DNA of 31,851 bases, from assembly GCA_964417885.1 (NCBI GenBank), contig CAYQKN010000034.1:1-31851 (forward strand), given 5' to 3'. The position numbers were made by a program, and so were the translations under genes. Below are positions 1 through 7,800 of the stretch, one piece after another (the stretch's first letter is position 1; each line of letters opens with the position of its first letter). The notes under the pieces are model-generated. The model saw only the letters and a list, made by a program, of their open reading frames with translations. It was not told the DNA's origin and ran no database searches. Source of the DNA: UKL13-2 sp964417885 (GTDB lineage Bacteria; Pseudomonadota; Gammaproteobacteria; Burkholderiales; Usitatibacteraceae).

Positions 1-1093
1 GTTCCTTGATCTGGTATTCGATCAGCTGGCGCTTTTCTTCCACCACCAGGATTTCATCGAGGCCCATGGCGAACTCGCGCACGGCGGTCGGCTCCAGCGG
101 CCACGGCATGCCGACTTTCATCAGGCGGATGCCGATCTCGGCCGCATGGCGCTCGTCGATGCCGAGATTTTCCAGCGCCTGCATCACGTCCAGATAGCTT
201 TTGCCCGACGCGATGATGCCGAGGCGCGGCTTGTCACAATCGATGGTGATGCGATTGAGCTTGTTGGCGCGGCAGTAAGCCAGCGCCGCGTAGATCTTGC
301 CCTGCTGCAGGCGCAGTTCCTGCTCCAGCGGCGGATCGGGCCAGCGGATCGAAACGCCGCCGGTCGGCATGGCGAAGTCTTCCGGCAGGATGATCTTCGG
401 TGAATCGATGTCGATGTTGATCGAGCCCGAGGCATCGACCGTGTCGGAGATGCATTTGAAGGCGGTGTAGAGCCCCGAGTAGCGCGACATGGCGATGCCG
501 TGCAGGCCGAGATCGATGATTTCCTGCACCCCGGTCGGATACAGCACCGGGATCATCGCCGCGTCGAAGATGTGTTCCGACTGGTGCGGCAGCGTCGACG
601 ATTTGCAGGCGTGGTCGTCGCCGGCGATCAGCAGCACGCCGCCGTGTTTCGACGAGCCCGCCGCATTGGCGTGCTTGAACACGTCGCCCGAGCGGTCCAC
701 GCCGGGGCCCTTGCCGTACCAGATGCCGAACACACCGTCATATTTCGCGCCGGGAAACAGGTTGACCTGCTGCGAGCCCCAGACCGCGGTAGCCGCCAGT
801 TCTTCATTCACACCGGGGGTGAAATGAATGTGGTTGTCCTTGAGGAACTGCTTGGCCTTCCACAGCGCCTGGTCGTAGCTGCCCAGCGGCGAGCCGCGAT
901 AGCCGGAGATGAAGCCGGCCGTGTTCAACCCTGCGGCCAGATCGCGCTGGCGCTGGATCATCGGCAGGCGCACCAGTGCCTGCGTGCCGGTGAGATAAAC
1001 CCGGCCGTGGGTCTGCAGATATTTGTCGTCGAGGGTAACGGAGGAAAACGAAGGGACAGGCGCGCCGGCGGCGGCGTGGGGAACTGCAGACAT
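1..1093 (-). CDS. Indolepyruvate ferredoxin oxidoreductase, fused type (N-terminal part, truncated by window edge)
   Basis: Catalyses the ferredoxin-linked, CoA-dependent oxidative decarboxylation of aryl pyruvates in aromatic amino acid breakdown; cytoplasmic, using thiamine diphosphate and Fe-S clusters. About 364 codons are visible and the frame is still open at base 1. The fused proteins of this family are usually around 1,150 residues, so only the first third is here. Recognisable segments are the start SFSSVTLDDKYLQTHGRVYL, the GFISGYRGSPLG block, GKGPGVDRSGD and GDDHACKSST, in the order expected for the fused family. The start at 1093 is supported by GAGGAG about 8 nt upstream. It is divergent from the S41 peptidase gene at 1331. 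The fused assignment rests on family resemblance, since the domains that would prove it lie outside the window. Confidence 0.9.
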   Translation of the reverse strand, partial: MSAVPHAAAGAPVPSFSSVTLDDKYLQTHGRVYLTGTQALVRLPMIQRQRDLAAGLNTAGFISGYRGSPLGSYDQALWKAKQFLKDNHIHFTPGVNEELAATAVWGSQQVNLFPGAKYDGVFGIWYGKGPGVDRSGDVFKHANAAGSSKHGGVLLIAGDDHACKSSTLPHQSEHIFDAAMIPVLYPTGVQEIIDLGLHGIAMSRYSGLYTAFKCISDTVDASGSINIDIDSPKIILPEDFAMPTGGVSIRWPDPPLEQELRLQQGKIYAALAYCRANKLNRITIDCDKPRLGIIASGKSYLDVMQALENLGIDERHAAEIGIRLMKVGMPWPLEPTAVREFAMGLDEILVVEEKRQLIEYQIKE

Positions 1094-1294
1094 CAGGGAA
1101 CTCCTCAAAATTGTGTTCTGGGGCTTTGCGGGCGCACACGTTGCGCGCACCGGACGCCTTTTCTTCGAGGGATTGTGTCCCTGTCCGCAGGCGGGCGCAA
1201 GTATAGCGGTAAAGGCCTTTTCATGCAGTACAAATTGCCTGTCGGCGGCCGCAATCCGGGTCGCTGCAAGGCCCGCAACGGCCAATTTGGCGCG

Positions 1295-1303
1295 TGCTAA
1301 CAT
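1295..1303 (+). promoter_or_regulatory. Extended -10 promoter element before the S41 peptidase gene
   Basis: The sequence TGC-TAACAT fits an extended -10 box and lies 27 bases before the start codon. No convincing -35 hexamer is found 16-18 bp upstream. The same GCTAACAT string occurs before the starts at 6535 and 17483. Inferred from motif and position only. Confidence 0.4.
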
Positions 1304-1330
1304 CGCCCGGTCACACTTGGCTGGCCGAAT

Positions 1331-2698
1331 ATGAAAACCCTGTCTCTCCTCGTCATCGCACTGCTCCTGGGCGGGTGCAGCACGCTGGACCCGCACAACC
1401 TGCTCAGCCGCCGCATCGTCGCGGCACCGGTTGCCGGCACCCCGGTCCCCTCCACCACCAGCGAATGGAAGCTGCAGGCGCTGGACGCGGTCTGGACTAC
1501 GGTCAATGAAAAATACTATGACCCGAGGCTGAACGGTATCGACTGGAAGGCGGCGCGCACCAAGTACGAGAACACCATCCTCGCTGCCGCCAGCGACGAC
1601 GAGTACTGGGAACTGCTCGACAAGATGACCGGCGAATTGAAGGATTCCCACACCCGCGTGCACGGGCCGAAGCAGGTGCAGCAGCTGCAAAACCAGGAAT
1701 CGCAATCGCTGGGAGTCGGCTTCATCGAACTCGGCGACGCGCTGGTGGTGAGCAGCGTGCACCCGGAATCCGACGCTTGGTGGGCCGGTGCGCGCGCCGG
1801 CATGACGATCGCGACCATCGACGGCGAACCGGCGCTGGCGCGCTACCGGCGGCTGCTGGGCGAGGCGCGCGAATCCTCCACGCCGTGGGCGCGCACCCGC
1901 GGCGCGGTGCGCAAGATTTCGGCCGGCGAGGTCGGTTCTGCCGTCAGCATGACCTTCGTCCGCCAGGACGGCAGCGAGATCACCGCGTCCATCAAGCGCC
2001 GCAAGTTCCGCACCCCGCCGGAGCTGGTGTCGCGCGTGCTGCCGTCGGGCTTCGGCTATGTGCGTTTTTCCGGCTTTGTCGGCAGCCTCGAAGGCGGCGT
2101 GGTCAGCGCCATTGCCGGCATGAAGGATGCGCCCGGCATGATCGTCGATTTGCGCAACAACGGTGGCGGTTCACTGGCGATGGCCAACAACCTCGGCAAC
2201 CAGTTTCTCGCCGCCAAGGCGCGCGGGCCAAAGATCCTGACCCGCACCGGCAAGCCGATCACGGTCGCGTTCATCCCGTTGATGAAACTCGACACCGAGC
2301 TCGACGGCATCGGCAGCAACGCCTTCAGCAAGCCGCTGGTGATCCTGACCAACGAAAACAGCGCCTCGGCCTCCGAAGTCCTCGCCAGCACGCTGCAGGA
2401 CCTGGGCCGCGCCACGGTCATCGGCCAGCGTTCCTGCGGCTGCCTGCTGGGGTACCTGGGCTATGCCGACCTGCCGGGCGGCGGCCAGCTCGCCTACAGC
2501 GAGTTGGGCTTCGTCACGCCGAAGGGCAAACGGATCGAGGGCGAAGGCGTGCTGCCCGACATCGAGATCAAGCTCGCGCGCGAGGACATGGTGTTCGGCC
2601 GCGATCGCACGCTGGAAGCGGCGGTGGCACACCTGCAGCAGAAAACCACATCCGCGCTCACCGCCGGAAAACCACCCCTCAACGCGACCCTCCAATGA
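1331..2698 (+). CDS. S41-family (C-terminal processing protease-like) lipoprotein
   Basis: A 455-residue envelope peptidase homologue. The N-terminus is a lipoprotein signal with lipobox LLGGC (Cys16), so it is probably tethered to a membrane in the periplasm. A PDZ-like stretch covers roughly residues 125-175 (SDAWWAGARAGMTIATIDG), and the S41 catalytic domain covers about 225-415, with VDLRNNGGG and the nucleophile motif NENSASASE (Ser346 by alignment with Tsp/CtpA). Where CtpA-type enzymes carry the catalytic Lys in a TxGKG motif, this protein reads SCGCLLG, with Cys371 in that place. It may use the alternative Ser-His-Glu arrangement of tricorn/IRBP-like S41 members or be inactive. The stop overlaps the next gene's start (ATGA), which implies co-translation with the reductase. 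Confidence 0.88.
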   Translation: MKTLSLLVIALLLGGCSTLDPHNLLSRRIVAAPVAGTPVPSTTSEWKLQALDAVWTTVNEKYYDPRLNGIDWKAARTKYENTILAAASDDEYWELLDKMTGELKDSHTRVHGPKQVQQLQNQESQSLGVGFIELGDALVVSSVHPESDAWWAGARAGMTIATIDGEPALARYRRLLGEARESSTPWARTRGAVRKISAGEVGSAVSMTFVRQDGSEITASIKRRKFRTPPELVSRVLPSGFGYVRFSGFVGSLEGGVVSAIAGMKDAPGMIVDLRNNGGGSLAMANNLGNQFLAAKARGPKILTRTGKPITVAFIPLMKLDTELDGIGSNAFSKPLVILTNENSASASEVLASTLQDLGRATVIGQRSCGCLLGYLGYADLPGGGQLAYSELGFVTPKGKRIEGEGVLPDIEIKLAREDMVFGRDRTLEAAVAHLQQKTTSALTAGKPPLNATLQ

Positions 2699-3636
2699 AA
2701 ATACTCATCCTCGGCGCCGGCGGAACCGGCGGCTACTTCGGCGGACGCCTGCACCAGGCCGGCGCCAATGTCACGTTCCTGGTGCGCGAAAAACGCGCGC
2801 AGCAGATCGCCGCGCAGGGCCTGATCATCGAGAGTACCAAAGACAAGGTCACGCTGCCGGTCACGACGGTGCAGGCGGGCAGCGTGAAACCGGAATACGA
2901 CGTGGTGATTTTGTCGTGCAAGGCCTACGACCTCGACAGCAGCATGGAGGCGATCGCCCCGGCGATGGCACCGCACACCTGCGTGGTGCCGCTGCTCAAT
3001 GGCATCTCGCACCTCGATGCGCTCGACGCACGCTTCGGCCGGGCGCGGGTGATGGGCGGCACCTGCCAGATCGCCGCGACTCTGACCAAGGACGGCGTGG
3101 TCAAGTCGATGATCGATGCCCACGGCATCACCTGGGGCGCGCGCGAACCTGGCCAGCAGGCCATGGCGGTGCGGCTGGGCGAAGCGTTCGAAGGCTCCGT
3201 GGTCGACTGGAAAGTCTCGGACAACGTGATGCTCGACATGTGGGAAAAAGTTGCCTTCCTGTCCACCCTCGCCGGCATGACCTGCCTGATGCGCGGCTCG
3301 GTCGGCGACATCCTCGCTACCCCCGACGGCCGCACCCTGATGCAGCGCCACCTCGATTCCTGTGTCGCCGTCGCCACCCGCGAAGGCTATGCGCCGCGCG
3401 CACCGGTGATCGAGCGTTACCAGAAAGTGATCCAGTCGACCGGTTCACCGCTGACCGCCTCGATGATGCGCGACCTGGAAAGCGGCGGCCCGATCGAAGC
3501 GGACCACATCGTCGGCTACATGCTCGGCAAGGCGCGTGAGCATGGCATCGACGATGCGATGCTGACGGTGGCGTATGCACACCTGAAGACCTACGAGGTC
3601 AGGCGGGCACGGGGTGGATTGCCGGGAGTAAAGTAA
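2695..3636 (+). CDS. panE: 2-dehydropantoate 2-reductase (ketopantoate reductase family)
   Basis: 313 residues, the usual length for the ketopantoate reductase family. This family reduces 2-dehydropantoate to pantoate with NADPH, a step of pantothenate and CoA synthesis. The N-terminus has the Rossmann motif GAGGTGGYFGG (about residues 7-17), followed by VILSCKAYD with the family's conserved Lys near residue 74, and PLLNGISH near 100. The C-terminal helical domain contains DNVMLDMWEKVAFLS and SMMRDLESGGPIEADHIVG, both typical. The start ATG lies inside the stop region of the S41 gene (ATGA), so the two are translationally coupled. Many bacteria carry several paralogues, and this one sits outside a pan operon, so the true substrate could be another 2-oxo acid. 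The 66-bp repeat begins at the last base of its stop codon. Confidence 0.85.
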   Translation: MKILILGAGGTGGYFGGRLHQAGANVTFLVREKRAQQIAAQGLIIESTKDKVTLPVTTVQAGSVKPEYDVVILSCKAYDLDSSMEAIAPAMAPHTCVVPLLNGISHLDALDARFGRARVMGGTCQIAATLTKDGVVKSMIDAHGITWGAREPGQQAMAVRLGEAFEGSVVDWKVSDNVMLDMWEKVAFLSTLAGMTCLMRGSVGDILATPDGRTLMQRHLDSCVAVATREGYAPRAPVIERYQKVIQSTGSPLTASMMRDLESGGPIEADHIVGYMLGKAREHGIDDAMLTVAYAHLKTYEVRRARGGLPGVK

Positions 3637-3701
3637 AACTCCAGCACTGGCGCGGCTCTCCGGGCACTTTTGGCCGGGAAGGCGCGCCAGTGCTGGGGTT
3701 T
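3636..3701 (+). repeat. 66-bp intergenic palindromic repeat, copy 1
   Basis: An interrupted palindrome of exactly 66 bp. The outer arms begin AAACTCCAGCACTGGCGCG and are mirrored at the right end with one mismatch over 19 bp. The centre contains CACTTTT. Copies at 19074-19139 (other strand) and 30473-30538 align without gaps, at 54/66 and 55/66 identical bases to this copy by hand count. It starts at the last base of the panE stop codon. Likely role: a 3'-end hairpin, as terminator or mRNA stabiliser, of a REP-like dispersed family. Confidence 0.85.
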
Positions 3702-3800
3702 CGCCTCGCAACGTTGTGCTAGGGGCTGACCAAAAGGTTACGCCCGCTCCTTACCTCCACGGATATCGCTGACCGCGTTGGCTGCAACGCACCAAGTATT

Positions 3801-4000
3801 TGACTCCTTCCCCCACAGTTGTGGGGGAAGGTTGGGATGGGGGCGTCGCAGTGATTAGGCATCGTCGAATTTGAGGCATCGCCCCCATCCTAGCCTTCCT
3901 TGCAGGACGCGCATTCCGCTGCATCGGAATGCCGTTCGACAAGCGCCGAGCAGGCTCGGCGAAACCCTTGTCTCACCCCCGTTGCCGGGGGAAGGAATCA
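3801..4000. mobile_element. 200-bp MITE-like element with 14-bp terminal inverted repeats
   Basis: The region between panE and the next gene (3637-4025) holds no credible ORF but is dense in structure. TGACTCCTTCCCCC at 3801-3814 is repeated inverted at 3987-4000 with one mismatch. Inside are perfect hairpins at 3806-3831 (12-bp arms), 3911-3932 (GCATTCCG arms), 3944-3961 (CGCCGAG arms) and 3976-3991 (CCCCCG arms). A further 20-bp inverted repeat (18/20) pairs 3826-3845 with 3880-3899. No target-site duplication is visible and no transposase is encoded. This is consistent with a non-autonomous palindromic element. A structured RNA is the alternative. Confidence 0.6.
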
Positions 4001-4025
4001 GCCGTCATTCACCGAAGCCCCTCAT

Positions 4026-4367
4026 TCAAGTCGCGATCATCCGCTCCGCTTTTTGACTCTGCGAGCATTCCACCGCCTGCTTTGGCAGACGGTCGATGGA
4101 GAGCCCGCCCTGGTGAACCGGCTCGATCGCTTTCTGCAACTCGATCAGGGTGCTTTCGCGAACCGAAATGCAGACTTTCAATGCGATGGCCGACGGTTTT
4201 ACCCGCTTGACCAGGCGGATCACTTCGGCGCGCTGTTCGTACAGCCGCCCGTCTGCGCGGTATTGCTCGCCAATCAGAACGATCTCCAGCTTGCGCGCGG
4301 CCGCGCCGGCATCGGCCAAGCACACGGCCGCCAAACCAAGCGCCGCCCAGATGCCGGGATATCGCAA
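4026..4367 (-). CDS. Small exported protein of unknown function, coupled to the EF-G-like gene
   Basis: 113 residues starting with TTG. The N-terminus is a likely signal peptide (hydrophobic GIWAALGLAAVCLA, cleavage after an AGA/AAA-like site near residue 23), followed by a short charged domain (KLEIVLIGEQYRADGRLYEQ and onward). I do not recognise the family. The start is one base beyond the EF-G-like stop (TGAGTTG), so translation by coupling is plausible, and no better start exists in frame. It is weaker than its neighbours because it has a rare start and no known motif. If real it is periplasmic and co-transcribed with the GTPase. Confidence 0.5.
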   Translation of the reverse strand: MRYPGIWAALGLAAVCLADAGAAARKLEIVLIGEQYRADGRLYEQRAEVIRLVKRVKPSAIALKVCISVRESTLIELQKAIEPVHQGGLSIDRLPKQAVECSQSQKAERMIAT

Positions 4368-4368
4368 C

Positions 4369-6420
4369 TCAGTCTTCTTCGCTGGCGTGCACCTTGTACA
4401 TCTTGATCAGCTCCGCCTGCGTGTGCGGCAGCACCGGCTCGTAATGCGACAGCTCGATCGAGTAACTGCCGTGGCCACCGGTGAGGGACTTGAGCCGCGT
4501 CTGGTAATCGCGCAGTTCCGACAGCGGCACGATCGCCATCACCACCGATATGCCGGCCGACAGGCCGCGGGTGCCGGTGATCTGGCCGCGCCGCGATGAC
4601 AGGTCGCCGGTGACGACGCCGATGTAGGTGTCGGGAACGGTGACCTCGGTGGTCACGATCGGCTCCAGCAGCACCGGCCGCGCCTTGGTGATGGCGTCGA
4701 TGAAGGCCTTGCGGCCGGCGGTGGAGAAGGCGATCTCCTTCGAGTCGACCGGGTGGCTCTTGCCGTCGTAAATGATCACGCGCACGTCGTGCACCGGGAA
4801 GCTGGCCAGCGGGCCGGACACCAGCACCTCGCGGATGCCTTTCTCCACCGCCGGGATAAACTGGGTGGGGATGGTGCCGCCGTGGATGTCGTTGACGAAT
4901 TCGAAACCGGCGCCGCGCGCCAGCGGCTCGATGCGCAGGAACACTTCACCGAACTGCCCGGCGCCGCCGGACTGTTTCTTGTGGCGGCAGTGGCCGTCGG
5001 CCTTGGCCAGCACGGTCTCGCGGTAGGGAATTTTCGGCGGCTTGGTGGTGATCTCGAGGTTGTACTGCTTCTGCATCCGCTCCAGCATCACGCGCATGTG
5101 CAGGTCACCGAGGCCGTTGATCACCGTTTCATGGGTGGTGGGGTGGCGCTCCATCACAAAGCAGGGATCTTCCATCTCGAGCTTATGCAGCACCTCGAAG
5201 ATGCGCTGCTCGTCGCCGCGGCGCTTGGGCTCGACCGCGAGGCCGTACATCGGCTGCGGAAACTCCAGCGGCAGCAGGTGGATGCGATCCTCATCGTGCG
5301 AATCGTGCAGCACCGCGTCAAAGGCGATCTGGTCGACCTTGGCCACCGCGCCGATGTCGCCCGGCAGCAGCTGTTTCACTTCCTGGTATTCCTTGCCCTG
5401 CAACATGTACAGGTGGCCGGCCTTGAACGGCTTGCTGGTCTCGCCGACGTAGAGCGGCGTGTTGGGCGTGATGGTGCCCTGGTGCACGCGGAACACACCC
5501 AGCTTGCCGATGAAGGGATCAACCACCACCTTGAACACGTGCGCGATGACGTGCATCTTGGCGGCCGGGATCGAACGGAATTCTTCCGCGTCCTTGCCTT
5601 CGCCCTTGACGAACAGCGGTGGATTGCCCTCGAGGGGATTGGGCGCCAGCTTGGCGAATATGTCGAGCAGCTCGGGCACGCCGGCGCCGGTGCGGGCGGA
5701 GACGAAACAGACCGGGATCAGGTGCCCGTCGCGCAGCGCCTGTTCGAACGGCGCATGCAGCTGGTCCGGGGTGATCGAGTCACCCTGCTCCAGGTAGAGC
5801 TCCATCAGCTTTTCGTCGACCTCGACCACCTGGTCGACCAGCGCCGCGTGCGCCGCCGCCACCGAGGAAAAATCGCTGTCGCCCGACGGGTTGAAGAAAC
5901 AGTCGGTGACGGTGGTGCCGCCGTTGGCCGGCAGGTTGATCGGCAGGCATTCCTTGCCGAACGTTTCCTGGATCGTGGCCAGCAGCGCCGGCAGGTCCAC
6001 GTTGTCGGCATCGATCTTGTTGACCACGATCATCCGGCACAGGTGCCGCTTCTGCGCGATCGACATCATGCGGTGGGTGGTGAGCTCGATGCCGTTCTGC
6101 GCATTGATCACCACCACCACCGTCTCGACCGCGTCCAGCGCCGAGATGGCGGGCCCCATGAAGTTCGGGTACCCGGGGGTGTCGATCAGGTGGATGTGGG
6201 TATCGAGGTGGGAGAAGTGCAGGAGGGAGGTATTGAGCGAGTGCTGGTACTGCTTTTCAAGGGGGTCGAAGTCCGAGACTGTCGTCCCCCTTTCTATGCT
6301 GCCGGGGCTGGCGATGGTCCCGGTGCGGTGCAGCAGCTGTTCGGTGAGGGTGGTCTTGCCCGCTGCGGTATGGCCCACCAGGGCAATGGTACGGAGTTGC
6401 TCCGTCGTGTAGTTCGGCAT
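4369..6420 (-). CDS. Elongation factor G-like translational GTPase (EF-G paralogue)
   Basis: 683 residues with the complete EF-G domain order: G domain, domain II near FKVVVDPFIGKLGVFRVHQG, domain III, domain IV near GGAGQFGEVF, and domain V. The P-loop is GHTAAGKT (residues 16-23) and the G4 motif NKID (134-137). The G3 motif reads DTPGY (80-84) instead of DTPGH: the His that helps GTP hydrolysis in canonical EF-G is Tyr. Switch I also lacks the RGITI motif. Both features match the EF-G-2/FusA2-like paralogues, not the housekeeping factor, and no rpsL/rpsG/tuf genes are nearby. The start is supported by GGAG about 6 nt upstream. It acts on or near the ribosome, but its cellular role is unclear for this subfamily. 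Confidence 0.9.
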   Translation of the reverse strand: MPNYTTEQLRTIALVGHTAAGKTTLTEQLLHRTGTIASPGSIERGTTVSDFDPLEKQYQHSLNTSLLHFSHLDTHIHLIDTPGYPNFMGPAISALDAVETVVVVINAQNGIELTTHRMMSIAQKRHLCRMIVVNKIDADNVDLPALLATIQETFGKECLPINLPANGGTTVTDCFFNPSGDSDFSSVAAAHAALVDQVVEVDEKLMELYLEQGDSITPDQLHAPFEQALRDGHLIPVCFVSARTGAGVPELLDIFAKLAPNPLEGNPPLFVKGEGKDAEEFRSIPAAKMHVIAHVFKVVVDPFIGKLGVFRVHQGTITPNTPLYVGETSKPFKAGHLYMLQGKEYQEVKQLLPGDIGAVAKVDQIAFDAVLHDSHDEDRIHLLPLEFPQPMYGLAVEPKRRGDEQRIFEVLHKLEMEDPCFVMERHPTTHETVINGLGDLHMRVMLERMQKQYNLEITTKPPKIPYRETVLAKADGHCRHKKQSGGAGQFGEVFLRIEPLARGAGFEFVNDIHGGTIPTQFIPAVEKGIREVLVSGPLASFPVHDVRVIIYDGKSHPVDSKEIAFSTAGRKAFIDAITKARPVLLEPIVTTEVTVPDTYIGVVTGDLSSRRGQITGTRGLSAGISVVMAIVPLSELRDYQTRLKSLTGGHGSYSIELSHYEPVLPHTQAELIKMYKVHASEED

Positions 6421-6457
6421 GATTTCTCCGATGCGTGTTTGTTATTGATCTGTGACA

Positions 6458-6487
6458 AGCCTACCACCACGCCGCGCCCGCATCAAA
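6458..6487 (-). promoter_or_regulatory. Possible promoter of the EF-G-like gene
   Basis: On the minus strand TTTGAT (6482-6487) and TAGGCT (6458-6463) are 18 bp apart, about 40 bases before the EF-G-like start. The hexamers match the consensus only moderately. Confidence 0.35.
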
Positions 6488-6522
6488 GCCGGCAGCAGGA
6501 TGCGCAGGCGCCGTTCTCGGGC

Positions 6523-6528
6523 TAACAT
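6523..6528 (+). promoter_or_regulatory. -10 element, possibly giving a leaderless mRNA for the MFS gene
   Basis: GC-TAACAT ends 6 bases before the ATG at 6535, so a normal start of transcription would fall on or next to the start codon. No ribosome binding site precedes this ATG, which agrees with a leaderless transcript. No clear -35 is seen. Confidence 0.35.
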
Positions 6529-6534
6529 GTCGTG

Positions 6535-7677
6535 ATGACCACTGCCCTGAACCCCGGCGTCAGAAAACGAGAAGTATTTGCCTGGGCCATGTACGACTTT
6601 GCCAACTCGGGTTACACCACGGTCGTGCTGACGGCGGTATTCAACGCCTACTTTGTTTCGGTGGTGGCGCAAAAAGCCGAGTGGGCGACGTTCGCCTGGA
6701 CCGCGATCCTGGCGGTCTCCTACCTCGCCGTGATGGCGGCCGGCCCGGTGATCGGCGCCTATGCCGATGCGCATGCGGCGAAGAAAAAAGTGCTGGTGCT
6801 GGTCACCGCCGGCTGCGTGATTTCCACCGCGCTGCTGTGGCAGGCGGGACCCGGCACCATCGTCTGGGCGGCGGTGTTCATCATCATTTCCAATTTCTGC
6901 TATGCCATCGGTGAGAATATCGCCGCCGCGTTCCTGCCCGAGCTGGCGCGCGCCGAGTCGCTGGGAAAGGTATCAGGCTGGGGCTGGAGCTGGGGCTATG
7001 TCGGCGGGCTGGTGGCGCTGGGCCTGTGCCTGGCCTGGATCATGACCGCCGCCTCGCGCGGCCAGAGCACNNNNNNNNNNNNNNNNNNNNNNNNNNNNNN
7101 NNNNNNNNNNNNNNNNNNNNNNNNNNNNNNNNNNNNNNNNNNNNNNNNNNNNNNNNNNNNNNNNNNNNNNCTGGCCGCCATTTACGCCCAGGTGGTGATG
7201 GGATTCACCACCCAGGACACGCTGGTGCTGGTGCTGGTGGTGAATGTCACCGCCTGTATCGGCGCACTGGCTTTCGGCTACGTGCAGGACCGCATCGGCA
7301 AGCGCAATGCGCTGGGCATCACCCTGGTCGGCTGGCTGGCGATGGTGGTGTTCGCCTGGTTCGCCACCACCCCGCCGCTGTTTTGGGTGGCGGCCAACCT
7401 GGCCGGGCTGTGCATGGGGTCCAGCCAATCGGCCGGTCGCGCGCTGGTGGCGTTCTTCTCGCCGCCGGATCGCGCGGCGGAGTTCTTCGGCCTGTGGGGT
7501 GTCGCCACCCGGCTCTCGGCGGTGCTGGGGCCGCTTACCTACGGCGTGGTGTCCTGGGCCAGTGGCGGCAACCACCGCCTGGCGATGCTGATCACCGGCG
7601 CCTTTTTCATCGCCGCCATGCTGGTGCTGGCCGGCGTCGACGAGGCCCGCGGACGGGCCGCCGCCACGGCACCATAG
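6535..7677 (+). CDS. UMF1-type MFS transporter (Atg22-like), interrupted by a sequence gap
   Basis: A membrane protein of the major facilitator superfamily. The first segment WAMYDFANSGYTTVV is the hallmark of UMF1/Atg22-like transporters. Helices follow, with the loop GAYADAHAAKKK, then GENIAAAFLPELA and GWSWGYVGG. After the N-run the protein resumes at LAAIYAQVVMGF with FGYVQDRIGKR and four more hydrophobic segments. Both sides read in the same frame across the 100 N. Alignment with family members as I recall them suggests considerably more than 33 residues are missing, so the N-run is a placeholder. I chose ATG 6535 over GTG 6532; neither has a ribosome binding site. The substrate is unknown; the eukaryotic relative exports amino acids from vacuoles. 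Confidence 0.85.
   Translation: MTTALNPGVRKREVFAWAMYDFANSGYTTVVLTAVFNAYFVSVVAQKAEWATFAWTAILAVSYLAVMAAGPVIGAYADAHAAKKKVLVLVTAGCVISTALLWQAGPGTIVWAAVFIIISNFCYAIGENIAAAFLPELARAESLGKVSGWGWSWGYVGGLVALGLCLAWIMTAASRGQSXXXXXXXXXXXXXXXXXXXXXXXXXXXXXXXXXXLAAIYAQVVMGFTTQDTLVLVLVVNVTACIGALAFGYVQDRIGKRNALGITLVGWLAMVVFAWFATTPPLFWVAANLAGLCMGSSQSAGRALVAFFSPPDRAAEFFGLWGVATRLSAVLGPLTYGVVSWASGGNHRLAMLITGAFFIAAMLVLAGVDEARGRAAATAP
7071..7170. other. Assembly gap (100 N) inside the UMF1-type transporter
   Basis: One hundred N bases, a round number typical of a gap of unknown size. No protein segment is duplicated across this gap, so a simple missing stretch is likely. Confidence 0.95.
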
Positions 7678-7741
7678 CGCTTCCAGCCGGACCCGCCGCC
7701 GCCGTTTGTCAGCACCGTGCTGCCAGCCTGCGAGGCTCGGC

Positions 7742-7747
7742 TATACT
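7742..7747 (+). promoter_or_regulatory. -10 element before the J-like protease gene
   Basis: GGC-TATACT is a near-consensus -10 box 53 bases before the start at 7801. No -35 hexamer is seen at the right distance. It belongs to the recurring GCTA-type boxes in this window. Confidence 0.4.
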
Positions 7748-7800
7748 TTCGGCGCTCAATCCCGCGTCGCCTCCGGTGCCGCCCAATCCGCCGATCCGTC

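Noticed and set aside
1777..2694. Upstream extension of the ketopantoate reductase frame through the S41 gene
   Set aside because: The Rossmann motif begins right after ATG 2695, and the upstream part is an Arg-rich shadow of the peptidase.
3900..4406. Plus-strand open frames across the MITE-like element and the small exported gene
   Set aside because: They run through hairpin repeats, have no ribosome binding site and no family likeness.
4753..6525. Long open frame on the plus strand opposite the EF-G-like gene
   Set aside because: It is the complement of a clearly conserved GTPase; its sequence is rich in His/Arg/Val/Gly as expected of GC-rich antisense frames and has no family likeness.
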